Below, piece by piece: positions 17,529 to 29,186 of a stretch of 64,000 nucleotides of DNA; position 1 is the first letter of the stretch, and each line of letters starts with the position of its first letter. The translations under genes were made by a program, and so were the position numbers. The stretch covers positions 124,001 through 188,000 of the forward strand of contig NZ_WPHG01000001.1 of assembly GCF_009742725.1 (NCBI RefSeq), read 5' to 3'. Source of the DNA: Nitratireductor arenosus (lineage in GTDB: Bacteria; Pseudomonadota; Alphaproteobacteria; Rhizobiales; Rhizobiaceae). The notes beneath the pieces are model-generated. The model saw only the letters and a list, made by a program, of their open reading frames with translations. It was not told where the DNA came from and did no database searches.

Positions 17529-19277
17529 ATGACGAGGACGCCGAAAAGCATGCGGGAAAAAACCGGCGTCCCGCTCTTGCGAGGGGCAGCCACCGGCCTT
17601 TTTGCCGCCGCCTTTTGCACCGGCGTTTCGACAATGCCGGCTCTCGGCCAGGAAAGCGATCTGCGTGGCGGGGTCTTGGAGGAAACCGTCAATCGCAGCC
17701 TGCTGTCGTCCGGCGGCATCCGCCCCGGCGAGGAAGTTTCCGCCGACAACGAGGCGGCGCCACGGGGCTATGTTCCCGTCAGCGAAGGCGCGCTTCCCGA
17801 CGAGGCCGAGGATGGCGCGGACCCGGCCGGGCGCGAGCGCAGCATTTTTGCCGACTCCGACGACGACGATCCCTTCGCCGACGCGCCACGGCCCGCTCGC
17901 CGGCCATCCATGGCGCGTCAGAACCGCCGCCAGACGGAGTCGGAGATCGCGGCAGAGCGGCAGCAGAGCCGGACGCCGGGCACCACCGACGAAGACGAAG
18001 AGGCAGGCGAAGAGGTCGTCGAGACGACCGCCTCGGTACGCGCACCGACCCTCGACAGTCTCGACGAAGAGGCCAATAGCTCGGCGGAAGTCCTGAACGG
18101 TCGCGTCGAAGCGATCGAGAACCGCGACCTGGACGCCGAGGAGGCTCCCTACGCGCCCCTCGGCCTGCGGCTCGGCACGTTCGACGTCACCGCGACCCTC
18201 GACCAGGGCGTGCGCTGGACCAGCAATGTCGATTCCAGCCCCAGCGGCGAGCAAGGCTGGCTGTCGGAAACCCAGCTTCGCCTCAACGCGGTGTCGGATT
18301 GGTCGCGCCACGCCGCCCGCGCCAGCCTTTACGGCACGTTCTTGAAATCGGTGTCCGGGGCTGACTATTCCCAGGCCCAGGGCGGGCTCGATACCGCGCT
18401 CGATCTCGATCTCGGCGGCGGTTACGCTGCTAGCGCGGGTTTTGCCTACACGCTGCGCCCGGAAACCGCATCCTCCCCGGTCGTGATCGTCGGCACCGCC
18501 TCCCAGCCGCTTCAGCACGGCCTGACCGGCACACTCGGCCTGCGCAAGGATGTCGGCAAGCTGCGCCTGTCGGCGACCGGGCTTGTCGACCGTGAGTTTT
18601 ATTCCGACGCCGAACTGTCGAGCGGCGGAACCTTGTCGCAGGAAGAACGCAACGCGACCCTGGCCTCGGTCGCGCTGAGGATTGGCTACGAGGTCGCACC
18701 GGCGCTGGTGCCGTTCGTGGAGACCGAGATCGGGCGCCGTTTCTACGATCTTGAGATCGACAGCAGCGGTTTTGCCCGCTCCGCCGATCGCCTGGCGGTG
18801 CGCGGCGGCGCGACATTCGATTTCGGCGAAAAGCTTTCAGGCGAGGTGTCGGCCGGCTGGCTGCGCGAGACCTTCGACGACACGCGCCTGGCGCCGGTCT
18901 CCGGCCCGACCGTCGATGCCCGCCTCGCCTGGTCGCCGGTTCGCCGCACCACGGTGACGCTCACCGGCTCGACGACCGTCGAAGGCACCACCAGCGCCGG
19001 AGAGAGCGGCTCGATCCTGTATTCAGGCGGGCTTGCCCTGTCGCGCGAGGCGCGCGCCAACCTGCTCTTGGAAGCCTCGATCGGCGCTGACTGGCGCGAC
19101 TATATCGGCACGCGCGACAGCGAGCTTGGACTGCGCGCCGAGGCCGGCGCGACCTGGTGGTTCAACCGCTATGCCGGCATCAATGGCCGCCTGCGCCACG
19201 AGACTTTCAGGAGCACGCTGCCCAACCGCGATTGGCAGGCCAGCAGCGTCTATCTGGGCCTGCGGCTGCAGCGCTGA
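17529..19277 (+). CDS. Outer-membrane beta-barrel protein with long acidic N-terminal region
   Basis: About 582 residues. A signal peptide (AATGLFAAAFCTG...PALGQ, cleavage near residue 42) is followed by about 150 residues of Asp/Glu/Arg-rich, probably disordered sequence. From about residue 210 come alternating amphipathic strands rich in Gly, Tyr and Arg, ending in YLGLRLQR. This resembles the beta-barrel porin 2 (BBP2-type) proteins found near exopolysaccharide genes in alphaproteobacteria. The cargo or role is unknown. ATG 17529 has a poorly spaced ribosome-binding site; ATG 17550 (MREKTG) is an alternative with GAGGAC upstream. Confidence 0.7.
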   Translation: MTRTPKSMREKTGVPLLRGAATGLFAAAFCTGVSTMPALGQESDLRGGVLEETVNRSLLSSGGIRPGEEVSADNEAAPRGYVPVSEGALPDEAEDGADPAGRERSIFADSDDDDPFADAPRPARRPSMARQNRRQTESEIAAERQQSRTPGTTDEDEEAGEEVVETTASVRAPTLDSLDEEANSSAEVLNGRVEAIENRDLDAEEAPYAPLGLRLGTFDVTATLDQGVRWTSNVDSSPSGEQGWLSETQLRLNAVSDWSRHAARASLYGTFLKSVSGADYSQAQGGLDTALDLDLGGGYAASAGFAYTLRPETASSPVVIVGTASQPLQHGLTGTLGLRKDVGKLRLSATGLVDREFYSDAELSSGGTLSQEERNATLASVALRIGYEVAPALVPFVETEIGRRFYDLEIDSSGFARSADRLAVRGGATFDFGEKLSGEVSAGWLRETFDDTRLAPVSGPTVDARLAWSPVRRTTVTLTGSTTVEGTTSAGESGSILYSGGLALSREARANLLLEASIGADWRDYIGTRDSELGLRAEAGATWWFNRYAGINGRLRHETFRSTLPNRDWQASSVYLGLRLQR

Positions 19278-19304
19278 ACCGTGTGTGCCGAAGGCGGGCG
19301 CGTG

Positions 19305-20210
19305 TCAGCGCTTGGTGGCGCGGCGTTCGACCGGCTCAATTTCCGCCATCAGCCGTGACAGTTCCTCCGAAACCACCGGCTGGATATCGGGCCGCCACAG
19401 CGCGAAAGCGACATTGGCTGCCACGAACCCTTCCGGCGAGCCGCAATCGAAGGTCCGGCCCTTGTAGTGATAACCGTAGAAGGGCTGGCGCTCCATCAGC
19501 GTGAGCATGGCGTCGGTCAACTGGATCTCGCCGCCGGCACCCTGTTTCTGTTCGGCCAGGATATCGAAAATCTCTGGCTGCAGGATATAGCGTCCGTTGA
19601 TGTAGAGGTTGGATGGCGCCGTTCCCGGAGCCGGCTTCTCCACCATGCCGGTGATCTCGAAACCGGTGCCGGCCTCGCCGCCCTTTTCAACGATGCCGTA
19701 TTTGTGCGTCTCGCCCGGGTCGCACTCCTGCACCGCCACGACGTTCTTACCCGTGCGGGCGTAGAGGTCGACCATCTCGGTCAGGCAGGACCGCTTAGAC
19801 TGCATGATCATGTCCGGCAGCAGGAGCGCGAACGGCTCGTCGCCGACGATCGAACGGGCGCACCACACCGCATGGCCCAGCCCCAACGGCTCCTGCTGGC
19901 GCGTGAAGCTGGTTTCGCCGGGCCCCGGCTGCATGCGCTGCAGCCGCTCGAGCTGGGCATCCTTTCCGCGCTGGGCGAGCGTATCGTAGAGTTCGACCTG
20001 GATGTCGAAATGGTCCTCGATGACGCCTTTGTTGCGCCCCGTGACGAAAACCAGGTGCTCGATGCCGGCCTCGCGCGCCTCGTCGACGACATATTGGATG
20101 ACGGGCTTGTCGACGACGGTCAGCATTTCCTTCGGCACCGCCTTCGTCGCCGGCAGAAACCGGGTGCCGAGCCCCGCAACCGGGAAAACCGCTTTTCGAA
20201 CTTTTCTCAT
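19305..20210 (-). CDS. galU: UTP--glucose-1-phosphate uridylyltransferase
   Basis: Makes UDP-glucose for exopolysaccharide, glucan and lipopolysaccharide synthesis. The signature [21 protein letters not shown] is near the N-terminus, followed by [28 protein letters not shown] and [17 protein letters not shown], all GalU hallmarks. ATG 20210 gives about 301 residues; an in-frame TTG at 20222 (and a GTG at 20213) could also serve. Its stop is convergent with that of the beta-barrel gene, 27 bases apart, and its start is divergent from the transglycosylase gene. Confidence 0.96.
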   Translation of the reverse strand: MRKVRKAVFPVAGLGTRFLPATKAVPKEMLTVVDKPVIQYVVDEAREAGIEHLVFVTGRNKGVIEDHFDIQVELYDTLAQRGKDAQLERLQRMQPGPGETSFTRQQEPLGLGHAVWCARSIVGDEPFALLLPDMIMQSKRSCLTEMVDLYARTGKNVVAVQECDPGETHKYGIVEKGGEAGTGFEITGMVEKPAPGTAPSNLYINGRYILQPEIFDILAEQKQGAGGEIQLTDAMLTLMERQPFYGYHYKGRTFDCGSPEGFVAANVAFALWRPDIQPVVSEELSRLMAEIEPVERRATKR

Positions 20211-20388
20211 CACTGCAACCAAGCCTTCGATTCCGACAGTGACATCGTCACGCCGGAATTAAGAAATATCGAACGGGATAGCCGATCGGTGTGGACACAC
20301 CGGCCTATGTCTCGCCGATTCACACTATGGTAAACCATTTTCTAACCGCAACCCGCGAAAGATCATCCCGAGACAACAAACGGATCAG

Positions 20389-21609
20389 ATGATGCTTGCA
20401 AAAACATTCGTCGCACGCGCGACCAGTCTCCTTGCCGGTGCGGCTCTCGCGTTCGGCCTGCTGACTTCCCCGGTGCTGGCCGATGCGAAATTCGAACGCT
20501 GGGTGGCGGGCTTCCGCAGCACCGCCCAGAAGAACGGCATTTCCAACGCCACGCTCGACCGCGCCTTCCGCGGCGTGACCGCTCCCGACCCGGAAGTGCT
20601 GGAGAAAGCCCGCTATCAGCCGGAATTCACCGCCCCGGTCTGGGACTATTTCGACAACCGCGTCCACGAGCACTCGATCACGGTGGGCCGCCAGATGGCG
20701 CGCAAGTGGAAAAACTGGCTCGACCGAATCGAATCCCGTTTCGGGGTCGACCGCCATATCCTCCTGGCGATCTGGTCGATGGAATCGAACTATGGCGAAA
20801 TCCTCGAAAACGACCGGGTGATGCGCAATGTCGTGCGCTCGCTGTCGACCTTGGCCTATGCCGACAAGCGGCGCGCCAAATTCGCGCGCACCCAGCTCCT
20901 CGCCGCACTGAAAATCCTGCAATCGGGCGACATCGACGTCTCCCATCTGACCGGGTCGTGGGCCGGCGCCATGGGCCACACGCAGTTCATCCCCACAAGC
21001 TATCAGGCCTATGCGGTCGACATCGACGGCAATGGCCGCCGCGACATCTGGAATTCCATCCCCGACGCGCTGGCGACGGCGGCGAACCTCTTGCGCAAGA
21101 ATGGTTGGCAGGGCGGCAAGACCTGGGGTTACGAGGTCAGCCTGCCGCCGGGCCGCAAGTTTCCCGGCGGTTCGATGTCGCTGGCCAAGTGGCAGTCGAT
21201 CGGCGTAACACGAACCAACGGCAAGCCTTTCCCGCGCGCGTCCGAGAAGGCAGAGCTGAAAGTGCTCGACGGTCGCGCCGGGCCGGCCTTCCTGATGACA
21301 CGCAATTTCTTCGTCCTGAAACGCTACAATAACGCCGACAAATACGCGCTGGCGGTTGGTCTTCTGGCCGACGAAATCGCCGGTTATGGCGGACTGGAAC
21401 GTGACTGGAACCGGCCCTTCACCAAATTGAGTTTCGCCGAAAAACAGGAACTGCAGAAGCGCCTGGGGGCAGTCGGACTTTATGACGGTCCGATCGACGG
21501 CAAGATCGGCTCGGGGTCGCGCGGCGCGATCGAAACCTACCAGAAGCGGGTCGGCATGCCGGTCGACGGTCATCCCAGCATGGAAGTGCTCAGCCGGCTG
21601 CGCCGCTGA
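20389..21609 (+). CDS. Lytic murein transglycosylase (MltB family) with peptidoglycan-binding tail
   Basis: Periplasmic enzyme that cleaves the glycan strand of peptidoglycan to anhydro-muropeptides. After a signal peptide (ending near LTSPVLA) comes the catalytic domain with the MltB-type pattern AIWSMESNYG (catalytic Glu), GSWAGAMGHTQFIPTSY and DGNGRRDIWNS. The C-terminal 60 residues form a peptidoglycan-binding type 1 domain (LQKRLGAVGLYDGPIDGKIG..SRGAIETYQK). About 406 residues. The DUF459 gene follows after 15 bases, so the two are likely cotranscribed. Confidence 0.93.
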   Translation: MMLAKTFVARATSLLAGAALAFGLLTSPVLADAKFERWVAGFRSTAQKNGISNATLDRAFRGVTAPDPEVLEKARYQPEFTAPVWDYFDNRVHEHSITVGRQMARKWKNWLDRIESRFGVDRHILLAIWSMESNYGEILENDRVMRNVVRSLSTLAYADKRRAKFARTQLLAALKILQSGDIDVSHLTGSWAGAMGHTQFIPTSYQAYAVDIDGNGRRDIWNSIPDALATAANLLRKNGWQGGKTWGYEVSLPPGRKFPGGSMSLAKWQSIGVTRTNGKPFPRASEKAELKVLDGRAGPAFLMTRNFFVLKRYNNADKYALAVGLLADEIAGYGGLERDWNRPFTKLSFAEKQELQKRLGAVGLYDGPIDGKIGSGSRGAIETYQKRVGMPVDGHPSMEVLSRLRR

Positions 21610-21624
21610 CTTGAAGGAACATTT

Positions 21625-22857
21625 ATGCACGAGCGGGCTTCGACACGACTGCCAACGACGCGTCTCCTGGCGATCGCGCTGCTCGCCCTGGCGACCGTGT
21701 TCATCGACGTCGCCGGCGGGGCCTTCGCGCAGGAGCGGCCGCGCACGCTGCTGGAATTCCTGTTTCGGGGCGGACGTGAACGCGCCCGCCAGCCGGAGCG
21801 ACGACAGGTCCCGCAGGTGAAAAAACGGACCACCACGCGGCGCGCCACGGCCCCGAGCCGGTCTTCCGCGCCGTCGCGGCCGACCGTCGACGCGGTGGAA
21901 AAGGCCGAGGATGCCCGCGTCGTCGTCATCGTCGGCGACTTTCTCGCCGGCGGCCTGGCGGAAGGACTGACGACGGTGTTCGCCGAGGATCCGACTGTGC
22001 GTATCGTCGACAGGTCAAACGGCTCGTCGGGCTTCGTGCGTGACGATTTCTATAACTGGCCCGCCGAGATCGGCCCGATTCTGGACGAGGTGAAACCGGC
22101 CGTCGGCGTGGTCATGATGGGGTCGAACGACCGCCAGCAAATGCGCGTCGACGGAAATCGGGAAAGCGTGCGTTCGGAAAAATGGACCGCGGAATACGCC
22201 ACCCGCGCCGGGACACTGGCACAGAGTTTCGCCGAACGCGGTGTTCCCGTGGTCTGGGTCGGCCTGCCGGCCTTCAAATTCTCGACAATGACCTCCGACA
22301 TGCTGGCCTTCAACGACCTGCAGCGTAACGCGGTCGAGACCGTCGGCGGCACCTTCGTCGATATCTGGGAGGGCTTCGTGGACGAAAACGGCGCCTATGC
22401 GGCCACTGGCCCCGACATCAACGGGCAGGCGGTCAGGCTGCGCGCCGGCGACGGTATCAATTTCACCCAGGCCGGCCGGCGCAAGATCGCCTTTTATGCC
22501 GAAAAACCGCTGAAGCGGATTCTGGGCGCCGGCCCCTCTAGTATCTTTCCCGATCTCGGCGTGCCCGAGTTACTGGGTCCGCCGACGGCCGGTCAGCCGA
22601 CGGTCGAGCGCACACCCCCGATCGCACTCGGCGATCCCGATCTGGACGGCGGGGACGAATTATTGGGTGCGAGCCTCGATCCAAAGACCGGCGAGGCCGT
22701 GACCCTGTCGGAAAAGCTTGCCATTGAGGGTAAAACGCCCGCCCCCCGCCCCGGACGGGTCGACGATTTTTCGATCGGCGTCGAGCCGGCCGTCGCCGTG
22801 GTGCCCCAACCGGGTGCGGACCGCGACGAGACCTCTGCGATCGTGCCGGCCCGGTAG
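21625..22857 (+). CDS. Exported SGNH/GDSL-like hydrolase (DUF459)
   Basis: About 410 residues. A signal peptide (LLAIALLALATVFIDVAGGAFA) is followed by an Arg-rich linker and a DUF459/SGNH fold: VVVIVGDFLAGGLAEGL (in place of GDSL), VGVVMMGSNDRQ, and a late DGINFTQAGRRKIAFYAEK block. The C-terminal 110 residues are low-complexity Pro/Asp-rich. AAGGA lies in front of the ATG. It directly follows the murein transglycosylase gene, suggesting a cell-wall role such as removal of acyl groups from glycan; this is inferred from context, not from a known reaction. Confidence 0.8.
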   Translation: MHERASTRLPTTRLLAIALLALATVFIDVAGGAFAQERPRTLLEFLFRGGRERARQPERRQVPQVKKRTTTRRATAPSRSSAPSRPTVDAVEKAEDARVVVIVGDFLAGGLAEGLTTVFAEDPTVRIVDRSNGSSGFVRDDFYNWPAEIGPILDEVKPAVGVVMMGSNDRQQMRVDGNRESVRSEKWTAEYATRAGTLAQSFAERGVPVVWVGLPAFKFSTMTSDMLAFNDLQRNAVETVGGTFVDIWEGFVDENGAYAATGPDINGQAVRLRAGDGINFTQAGRRKIAFYAEKPLKRILGAGPSSIFPDLGVPELLGPPTAGQPTVERTPPIALGDPDLDGGDELLGASLDPKTGEAVTLSEKLAIEGKTPAPRPGRVDDFSIGVEPAVAVVPQPGADRDETSAIVPAR

Positions 22858-22940
22858 AAAATAGTCTCGAAAAGTGTCGGCGGGGTCCGGTCCGCTGCCG
22901 CCGGTTCCCGTTGCCGGTTGCTGGCTCCCGATCCGGCAAT

Positions 22941-24395
22941 CTACCGCGGCAGCACCGACGATCCCATCAGAAAGGTGTCGATGGAATGCGCGGCCTGGCG
23001 ACCCTCGCGGATCGCCCAAACGACCAGCGATTGGCCGCGCCGCACGTCGCCGGCCGCAAAGAAGCGGTCGAGACTGGTGCGATAGTCGCGGTCGTTGGCC
23101 TCGATATTGGTCGAGCGGCGTCGGTCGAGCACGGTCGTGACCTTGTCCGACAGCTCCCGCATGATGCCGCCCTCGATCGGGCCGGAAAAGCCGATGGCGA
23201 TGAAGGCGAGATCGGCGCGGATCAGGAATTCCGTGCCGGCGATCGGCTTGCGCGCCTCGTCGACCGCGGCGCATTTGACCCCTGTCAGCACTCCGTCCTC
23301 GCCGACGAATTCGAGCGTGGCGACCTGGAATTCGCGCTCAGCGCCCTCGGCCTGGCTCGAAGAGGTGCGCATCTTGGTCGCCCAATAGGGCCACACGGCG
23401 AGCTTGTCCTCCTTTTCCGGCGGTTGCGGACGGATGTCGAGCTGGGTGACACGCACCGCCCCCTGGCGGAACGCGGTCCCCACGCAATCCGACGCCGTGT
23501 CGCCGCCGCCGACGACGACGACATGCTTGCCGCCGGCGAGGATAGCCTCGGACGGCCAGGCCGACGACTGGATGTCCTCGCCCGCCACGCGCCGGTTCTG
23601 CTGGACGAGATAGGGCATGGCGTCATGGACGCCGATCAGCTCGCTGCCGGGAATGCCGGCCGGGCGCGGATTTTCCGAACCGCCGCAATAAAGCACCGCG
23701 TCATAGGCCGCCAACAGCTCCTCGACGGACTTGTCGATGCCAACATTGACGCCGCAGAAAAACGTCACCCCCTCGCCTTCCATCTGGCTGACGCGACGGT
23801 CGACATGGTGTTTTTCGATCTTGAAATCCGGGATGCCGTAGCGCATCAGCCCGCCTGGCCGGCTCTCGCGCTCGTAGACATGCACCTCGTGGCCTGCCCT
23901 GCCGAGTTGCTGGGCGGCCGCCATGCCGGCCGGTCCCGAGCCGATGACGGCGACTTTCTTGCCGGTCTTGTGCTCGGCCGGATAGGGCCGCATGTGGCCC
24001 GTCTCCCAGGCCCGATCGGCGATCGCGTGCTCGATCGTCTTGATGGCGACGGGAATATCCTCGAGGTTGAGCGTGCACGCCTCCTCGCACGGAGCCGGGC
24101 AGATACGCCCGGTCCATTCGGGAAAATTGTTCGTCGAGTGCAGGTTGCGGATCGCCGTATCCCAGTCGCCATTATAGACGAGATCGTTCCAGTCGGGAAT
24201 CTGGTTGTGAACCGGGCAGCCCGTCGGACCGTGGCAATAGGGAATGCCGCAATCCATGCAGCGCGCGGCCTGTTTCTCGACTTCCTTCTCCGACATCGGC
24301 AGCGTGAACTCGCGAAAATGCCGAATGCGGTCGGAGGCCGGCTGATATTTGTGCACCTGCCGGTCGATCTCGAGAAAACCTGTTACCTTGCCCAT
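22941..24395 (-). CDS. gltD: Glutamate synthase (NADPH) small chain
   Basis: Beta subunit of GOGAT; passes electrons from NADPH through FAD and iron-sulfur clusters to the large subunit. The N-terminal cluster-binding region reads [20 protein letters not shown], followed by [11 protein letters not shown]. An FAD site [16 protein letters not shown] and an NADPH site [16 protein letters not shown] are seen, with a C-terminal [17 protein letters not shown]. About 484 residues, full length. GGAGAGCGACAT precedes the ATG. It lies 69 bases after gltB in the same direction, forming the gltBD operon. Confidence 0.97.
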   Translation of the reverse strand: MGKVTGFLEIDRQVHKYQPASDRIRHFREFTLPMSEKEVEKQAARCMDCGIPYCHGPTGCPVHNQIPDWNDLVYNGDWDTAIRNLHSTNNFPEWTGRICPAPCEEACTLNLEDIPVAIKTIEHAIADRAWETGHMRPYPAEHKTGKKVAVIGSGPAGMAAAQQLGRAGHEVHVYERESRPGGLMRYGIPDFKIEKHHVDRRVSQMEGEGVTFFCGVNVGIDKSVEELLAAYDAVLYCGGSENPRPAGIPGSELIGVHDAMPYLVQQNRRVAGEDIQSSAWPSEAILAGGKHVVVVGGGDTASDCVGTAFRQGAVRVTQLDIRPQPPEKEDKLAVWPYWATKMRTSSSQAEGAEREFQVATLEFVGEDGVLTGVKCAAVDEARKPIAGTEFLIRADLAFIAIGFSGPIEGGIMRELSDKVTTVLDRRRSTNIEANDRDYRTSLDRFFAAGDVRRGQSLVVWAIREGRQAAHSIDTFLMGSSVLPR

Positions 24396-24464
24396 ATGTC
24401 GCTCTCCAAGGCACCGCGGCGCGGGGTTTGCGCCCGCGCGCCGGCATGGTGTCCGCGTTCCTGC

Positions 24465-27400
24465 TTACTCCGCCGCCAGCCCCATGCGCATACGCTCCAT
24501 CTCGATGAGCGCGCGGCGATATTCGACTGGCATAACCTTGCGGAATTTCGGCCTGTAATCGGCCCAATTGTCGAGGATGTCCTTGGCCCGCGTCGAACCG
24601 GTATAGTGCATGTGGTTCGAAATCAGTTGCACCAGCCGCTCCTCGTCGTGGCGGGTCATGTCGCCGGAGACGTCGACACGGCCCTTGTGGGCGAGGTCGC
24701 CGCCATGATGGTGCAGCTTCTCCAGCATGTCGTCTTCTTCCGGCACCGGCTCGAGCTCGACCATGGCCATGTTGCAGCGCTCGGCAAAATCCCCGACCTC
24801 GTCGAGCACATAGGCAACACCGCCGGACATGCCGGCCGCGAAGTTGCGCCCGGTCTGGCCGATGACGACGACGACGCCGCCGGTCATGTATTCGCAGCCG
24901 TGATCGCCGACGCCCTCGACCACCGCCACGGCGCCCGAATTGCGCACCGCGAAACGTTCGCCGGCGACGCCGCGGAAATAGCATTCGCCCTCGACCGCGC
25001 CGTAAAGCACCGTGTTGCCGACGATGATCGAATTCTCCGCCACGATCCGCGATCCCTCCGGCGGGCGGATGACGATGCGACCGCCCGACAGCCCTTTGCC
25101 GACATAGTCATTGCCGTCGCCGTTGAGTTCGAACGACACCCCCCGCGCCAGAAACGCACCGAAGGACTGTCCGGCGGTGCCGGTGAAGCGCACGGAGATC
25201 GTGTCGTGCTTCAGCCCTTTGTGGCCGTAGCGCTTGGCGACCTCGCCCGACAGCATCGCGCCGGCGGACCGGTCGACATTGCGGATCGGCATCTCGATTA
25301 AAACCTTTTCCTTGCGCTCGAGCGCCGGCACGGCCTCCGCGATCAGCTTGCGGTCGACGATGTCGTCGATCGGATGCTGCTGGCGCTGCGTCCAGTAGGT
25401 CGCCTCCTTCGGCGCCGCCGGCTTGTGGAAGACGCGGCTGAAATCGAGGCCGCGCGCTTTCCAGTGCTCGATCAGCGGCCGCTTCTCGATCAGGTCGGTA
25501 TTGCCGATGATCTCGTTGAGTTTACGGTAGCCCATTGCCGCCAGCAGCGCGCGTACCTCCTCGGCCACGTAGAAGAAATAGTTGATGACGTGTTCGGGCG
25601 CGCCCTTGAAGCGTTTCCTCAGCACAGGGTCCTGGGTCGCCACGCCGACCGGACAGGTGTTGAGATGGCATTTGCGCATCATGATACAGCCGGCCGCAAT
25701 CAACGGTGCGGTCGAGAAGCCGAACTCGTCGGCGCCCAGAAGCGCCCCGACGATGACGTCGCGGCCCGTGCGCAGGCCGCCATCGACCTGAAGCGCGATG
25801 CGCGAGCGCAACCCGTTCAGCACCAGGGTCTGGTGGGTTTCGGCCAGGCCCATCTCCCACGGGCTGCCGGCATGTTTGAGCGAGGTCAGCGGCGAGGCGC
25901 CCGTACCGCCATCATAGCCAGCGATGGTGATGTGGTCGGCACGCGCCTTGGCCACTCCGGCCGCCACCGTGCCCACTCCGACCTCTGAGACGAGCTTGAC
26001 AGAGATGTCGGCGGCGGGATTGACGTTTTTCAGGTCGAAGATGAGCTGGGCCAAATCCTCGATCGAATAGATGTCGTGATGCGGCGGCGGCGAAATCAGC
26101 CCGACGCCAGGCGTCGAATGGCGCACCTTGGCGATGGTGGCGTCCACCTTGTGGCCCGGCAACTGTCCACCCTCGCCGGGCTTGGCGCCCTGGGCGACCT
26201 TGATCTGGACCATGTCGGCATTGACCAGATATTCGGTCGTCACCCCGAACCGTCCGGACGCAACCTGCTTGATCGCCGAGCGTTCGGGATTGGACGAACC
26301 GTCGGGCAACGGCAGATAGCGGTCAGGCTCCTCGCCGCCCTCGCCGGTGTTCGACTTGCCGCCGAGCGTGTTCATCGCGCGCGCCAGCGTCGTGTGCGCC
26401 TCGCGGCTGATCGAACCGAACGACATCGCTCCGGTTGAAAACCGCTTCACGATCTCGGCGACCGGCTCGACCTCGTCGAGCGGCACGGGCTTGCGCCCCA
26501 TCTCGGCCGCCGTGCGGATGTGAAACAGCCCGCGTATGGTCTTCGTCCGCCCCGAAGCCGTGTCGATCTGCTCGGCATAATCCTTGTAGGTGTCGAACGA
26601 TCCCTTGCGCACCGCATGCTGGAGGCTCGCCACCGCGTCCGGCGTCCACACATGCTCCTCGCCGCGGATGCGGTACATATATTCGCCGCCCACATCGAGC
26701 GCATTGCGCAGGACCGGATCGTCGCTGAAGGCCGCGACGTGACGCTCGACCGTCTCGGCTGCGACTTCGTCGAGCCCAACGCCCTCGATCGTGGTCGCTG
26801 TGCCGGTGAAATAGCGTTCCACGAACGCGTCCTTCAGCCCGACCGCGTCGAATATCTGCGCGCCGCAATAGGACTGGTAGGTCGAAATGCCCATCTTGGA
26901 CATGACCTTCAGGATGCCCTTGCCGATCGACTTGATGTAGCGGGTGACGATTTCCTGCGCGTCGACCTCGGGCGGGAACTCGCCGCGCCGGTGCATCTCG
27001 ATCAGCGTATCGAAGGCGAGATAGGGGTTGATCGCCTCGGCGCCATAACCCGCCAGACAGCAGAAATGGTGCACCTCGCGCGGCTCGCCCGATTCGACCA
27101 CCAGCCCCACCGCCGTGCGCAGGCCCTTGCGGATCAGGTGGTGATGCACCGCCGCGGTCGCCAGAAGCGTGGGAATATCGATCCTGTCCGGTCCGATCTG
27201 CCGGTCCGAAAGAATGATGATGTTGTAGCCGCCGGCAACGGCCGCCTCCGCGCGCTCGCACAGGCGCTCGACCGCTGCCTCCATGCCCTCCGCGCCCTCG
27301 GTGGCGGAATAGGTGATGTCGATCGTCTTGGTGTCGAAGCGGTCCTCGGTGTGGCCGATGGAGCGGATTTTCTCCAGGTCGCCATTGGTCAGGATCGGCT

Positions 27401-29186
27401 GGCGTACCTCCAGCCGCTTCTTGCGCGACGAACCGACCAGATCGAAAATGTTCGGGCGCGGTCCGATGAAGGAGACCAGGCTCATCACCAGTTCCTCGCG
27501 GATCGGGTCGATCGGCGGGTTGGTGACCTGAGCGAAATTCTGCTTGAAATATTCGTAGAGCAGCTTGGTGCGGCCGGACATGGCGGCGATCGGCGTATCG
27601 GTGCCCATCGACCCGATCGCCTCCTGGCCGGTCGTGGCCATAGGCGCCATCAGCAGCTTGAGGTCTTCCTGCGTGTAGCCGAAGGCCTGCTGGCGGTCGA
27701 GCAGCGACACGTCGCGGCGTAGCGCCCGCGGCTCCACCGGCTTCAGCTCTTCCAGAATGAGCTGGGTGGAGTCGAGCCATTGGCGGTAGGGGTGCTTGCC
27801 GGCGATGTCCGACTTGATCTCCTCGTCGGAGACGATGCGGCCTTTTTCCAGGTCGATCAGAAGCATCCGGCCGGGTTGCAGACGCCATTTCTTGACGATC
27901 TTGTCCTCGTCGACCGGCAGCACGCCGGCCTCCGAGGCCATGATCACCCGGTCGTCGTCGGTGACGATGTAGCGCGCCGGGCGCAGCCCGTTGCGGTCGA
28001 GCGTCGCGCCGATCTGGCGCCCGTCGGTGAAAGCGACCGCGGCCGGCCCGTCCCACGGCTCCATCAGCGCGGCGTGGTATTCGTAGAACGCCTTGCGGTC
28101 CTCGCCCATCAGCTTGTTGCCGGCCCAGGCCTCCGGGATCAGCATCATCATGGCATGCGCGAGCGAATAGCCGCCCTGCCACAGGAATTCGAGCGCGTTG
28201 TCGAAACAGGCCGTGTCCGATTGGCCTTCATAGGAGATCGGCCATAGTTTGGAGATGTCGTTGCCGAACAGCTCCGAATCGACCGAGGCCTGGCGCGCCG
28301 CCATCCAGTTGACGTTGCCGCGCAGGGTGTTGATCTCGCCATTATGCGCGACCATTCGGTAGGGATGGGCGAGCTTCCATGACGGGAAGGTGTTGGTCGA
28401 AAAGCGCTGGTGAACCAGGATCAGCGCCGATTCGAAGCGCGGATCGAGCAGGTCCTTGTAATAGGCGCCGACCTGATAGGCCAGAAACATGCCCTTGTAG
28501 ACGATGGTGCGCGAGGACAAGGACACCGTGTACGAGCCGTTGTCGCGCCCGCCGGTCTCCTCGAAAATACGTGCCGACACCACCTTGCGCAGAATATAGA
28601 GGCGCCGCTCATAATCCTCGTCGGAGGCGATCGCCGGATTGCGGCCGATGAAGACCTGCAGATGCACCGGTTCGGATGCCGCGATATGCGGTGCTTTCGA
28701 CAGCGAGGCATTGTCGACCGGCACGTCGCGGAAGCCGATCAGCGGCTGGCCTTCGGCCTGCGTCACCTCGGCGAACACCTGCTCGATATGGGCGCGCAGT
28801 TCGCTGTCGCGCGGCATGAAGATATGGCCGACGGCATAATGACCCGGCGGCGGCAACTCGATGCCCTTTTCGGCCATCTCCTCGCGGAAGAAACGGTCGG
28901 GAATCTGGACCAGCACGCCCGCGCCGTCGCCCATCAGCGGGTCCGCGCCGACCGCGCCGCGATGGGTTAGGTTTTCGAGCATGGCGAGCCCGTCCACAAC
29001 GATCTGATGCGACTTGCGGTTCTTCATGTCGGCGATGAAGCCGACACCGCACGAATCATGCTCATTGCGCGGATCGTAGAGACCCTGCGCGCCCGGCATC
29101 GGCAGGACGGCGCGTTTGGCGGCACGCGCATCGCGCCCGGCGGCCGGGCAGGGCTGCGTCGTCGCTGATGGCGTCGAATCCGTCAT
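24465..29186 (-). CDS. gltB: Glutamate synthase (NADPH) large chain
   Basis: Alpha subunit of GOGAT; forms two glutamates from glutamine and 2-oxoglutarate. The start at 29186 ([10 protein letters not shown]) has a strong GGAGGAAGG site. A propeptide of about 45 residues precedes the N-terminal nucleophile Cys in HDSCGVGF. Glutaminase domain to about residue 430; the synthase domain contains the FMN region and the [3Fe-4S] motif [12 protein letters not shown] (CX5CX4C); the C-terminal GXGXG beta-helix is visible ([10 protein letters not shown] region). About 1573 residues, normal. First gene of gltBD. The longer frame to 29342 is not supported by a start signal. Confidence 0.97.
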   Translation of the reverse strand: MTDSTPSATTQPCPAAGRDARAAKRAVLPMPGAQGLYDPRNEHDSCGVGFIADMKNRKSHQIVVDGLAMLENLTHRGAVGADPLMGDGAGVLVQIPDRFFREEMAEKGIELPPPGHYAVGHIFMPRDSELRAHIEQVFAEVTQAEGQPLIGFRDVPVDNASLSKAPHIAASEPVHLQVFIGRNPAIASDEDYERRLYILRKVVSARIFEETGGRDNGSYTVSLSSRTIVYKGMFLAYQVGAYYKDLLDPRFESALILVHQRFSTNTFPSWKLAHPYRMVAHNGEINTLRGNVNWMAARQASVDSELFGNDISKLWPISYEGQSDTACFDNALEFLWQGGYSLAHAMMMLIPEAWAGNKLMGEDRKAFYEYHAALMEPWDGPAAVAFTDGRQIGATLDRNGLRPARYIVTDDDRVIMASEAGVLPVDEDKIVKKWRLQPGRMLLIDLEKGRIVSDEEIKSDIAGKHPYRQWLDSTQLILEELKPVEPRALRRDVSLLDRQQAFGYTQEDLKLLMAPMATTGQEAIGSMGTDTPIAAMSGRTKLLYEYFKQNFAQVTNPPIDPIREELVMSLVSFIGPRPNIFDLVGSSRKKRLEVRQPILTNGDLEKIRSIGHTEDRFDTKTIDITYSATEGAEGMEAAVERLCERAEAAVAGGYNIIILSDRQIGPDRIDIPTLLATAAVHHHLIRKGLRTAVGLVVESGEPREVHHFCCLAGYGAEAINPYLAFDTLIEMHRRGEFPPEVDAQEIVTRYIKSIGKGILKVMSKMGISTYQSYCGAQIFDAVGLKDAFVERYFTGTATTIEGVGLDEVAAETVERHVAAFSDDPVLRNALDVGGEYMYRIRGEEHVWTPDAVASLQHAVRKGSFDTYKDYAEQIDTASGRTKTIRGLFHIRTAAEMGRKPVPLDEVEPVAEIVKRFSTGAMSFGSISREAHTTLARAMNTLGGKSNTGEGGEEPDRYLPLPDGSSNPERSAIKQVASGRFGVTTEYLVNADMVQIKVAQGAKPGEGGQLPGHKVDATIAKVRHSTPGVGLISPPPHHDIYSIEDLAQLIFDLKNVNPAADISVKLVSEVGVGTVAAGVAKARADHITIAGYDGGTGASPLTSLKHAGSPWEMGLAETHQTLVLNGLRSRIALQVDGGLRTGRDVIVGALLGADEFGFSTAPLIAAGCIMMRKCHLNTCPVGVATQDPVLRKRFKGAPEHVINYFFYVAEEVRALLAAMGYRKLNEIIGNTDLIEKRPLIEHWKARGLDFSRVFHKPAAPKEATYWTQRQQHPIDDIVDRKLIAEAVPALERKEKVLIEMPIRNVDRSAGAMLSGEVAKRYGHKGLKHDTISVRFTGTAGQSFGAFLARGVSFELNGDGNDYVGKGLSGGRIVIRPPEGSRIVAENSIIVGNTVLYGAVEGECYFRGVAGERFAVRNSGAVAVVEGVGDHGCEYMTGGVVVVIGQTGRNFAAGMSGGVAYVLDEVGDFAERCNMAMVELEPVPEEDDMLEKLHHHGGDLAHKGRVDVSGDMTRHDEERLVQLISNHMHYTGSTRAKDILDNWADYRPKFRKVMPVEYRRALIEMERMRMGLAAE

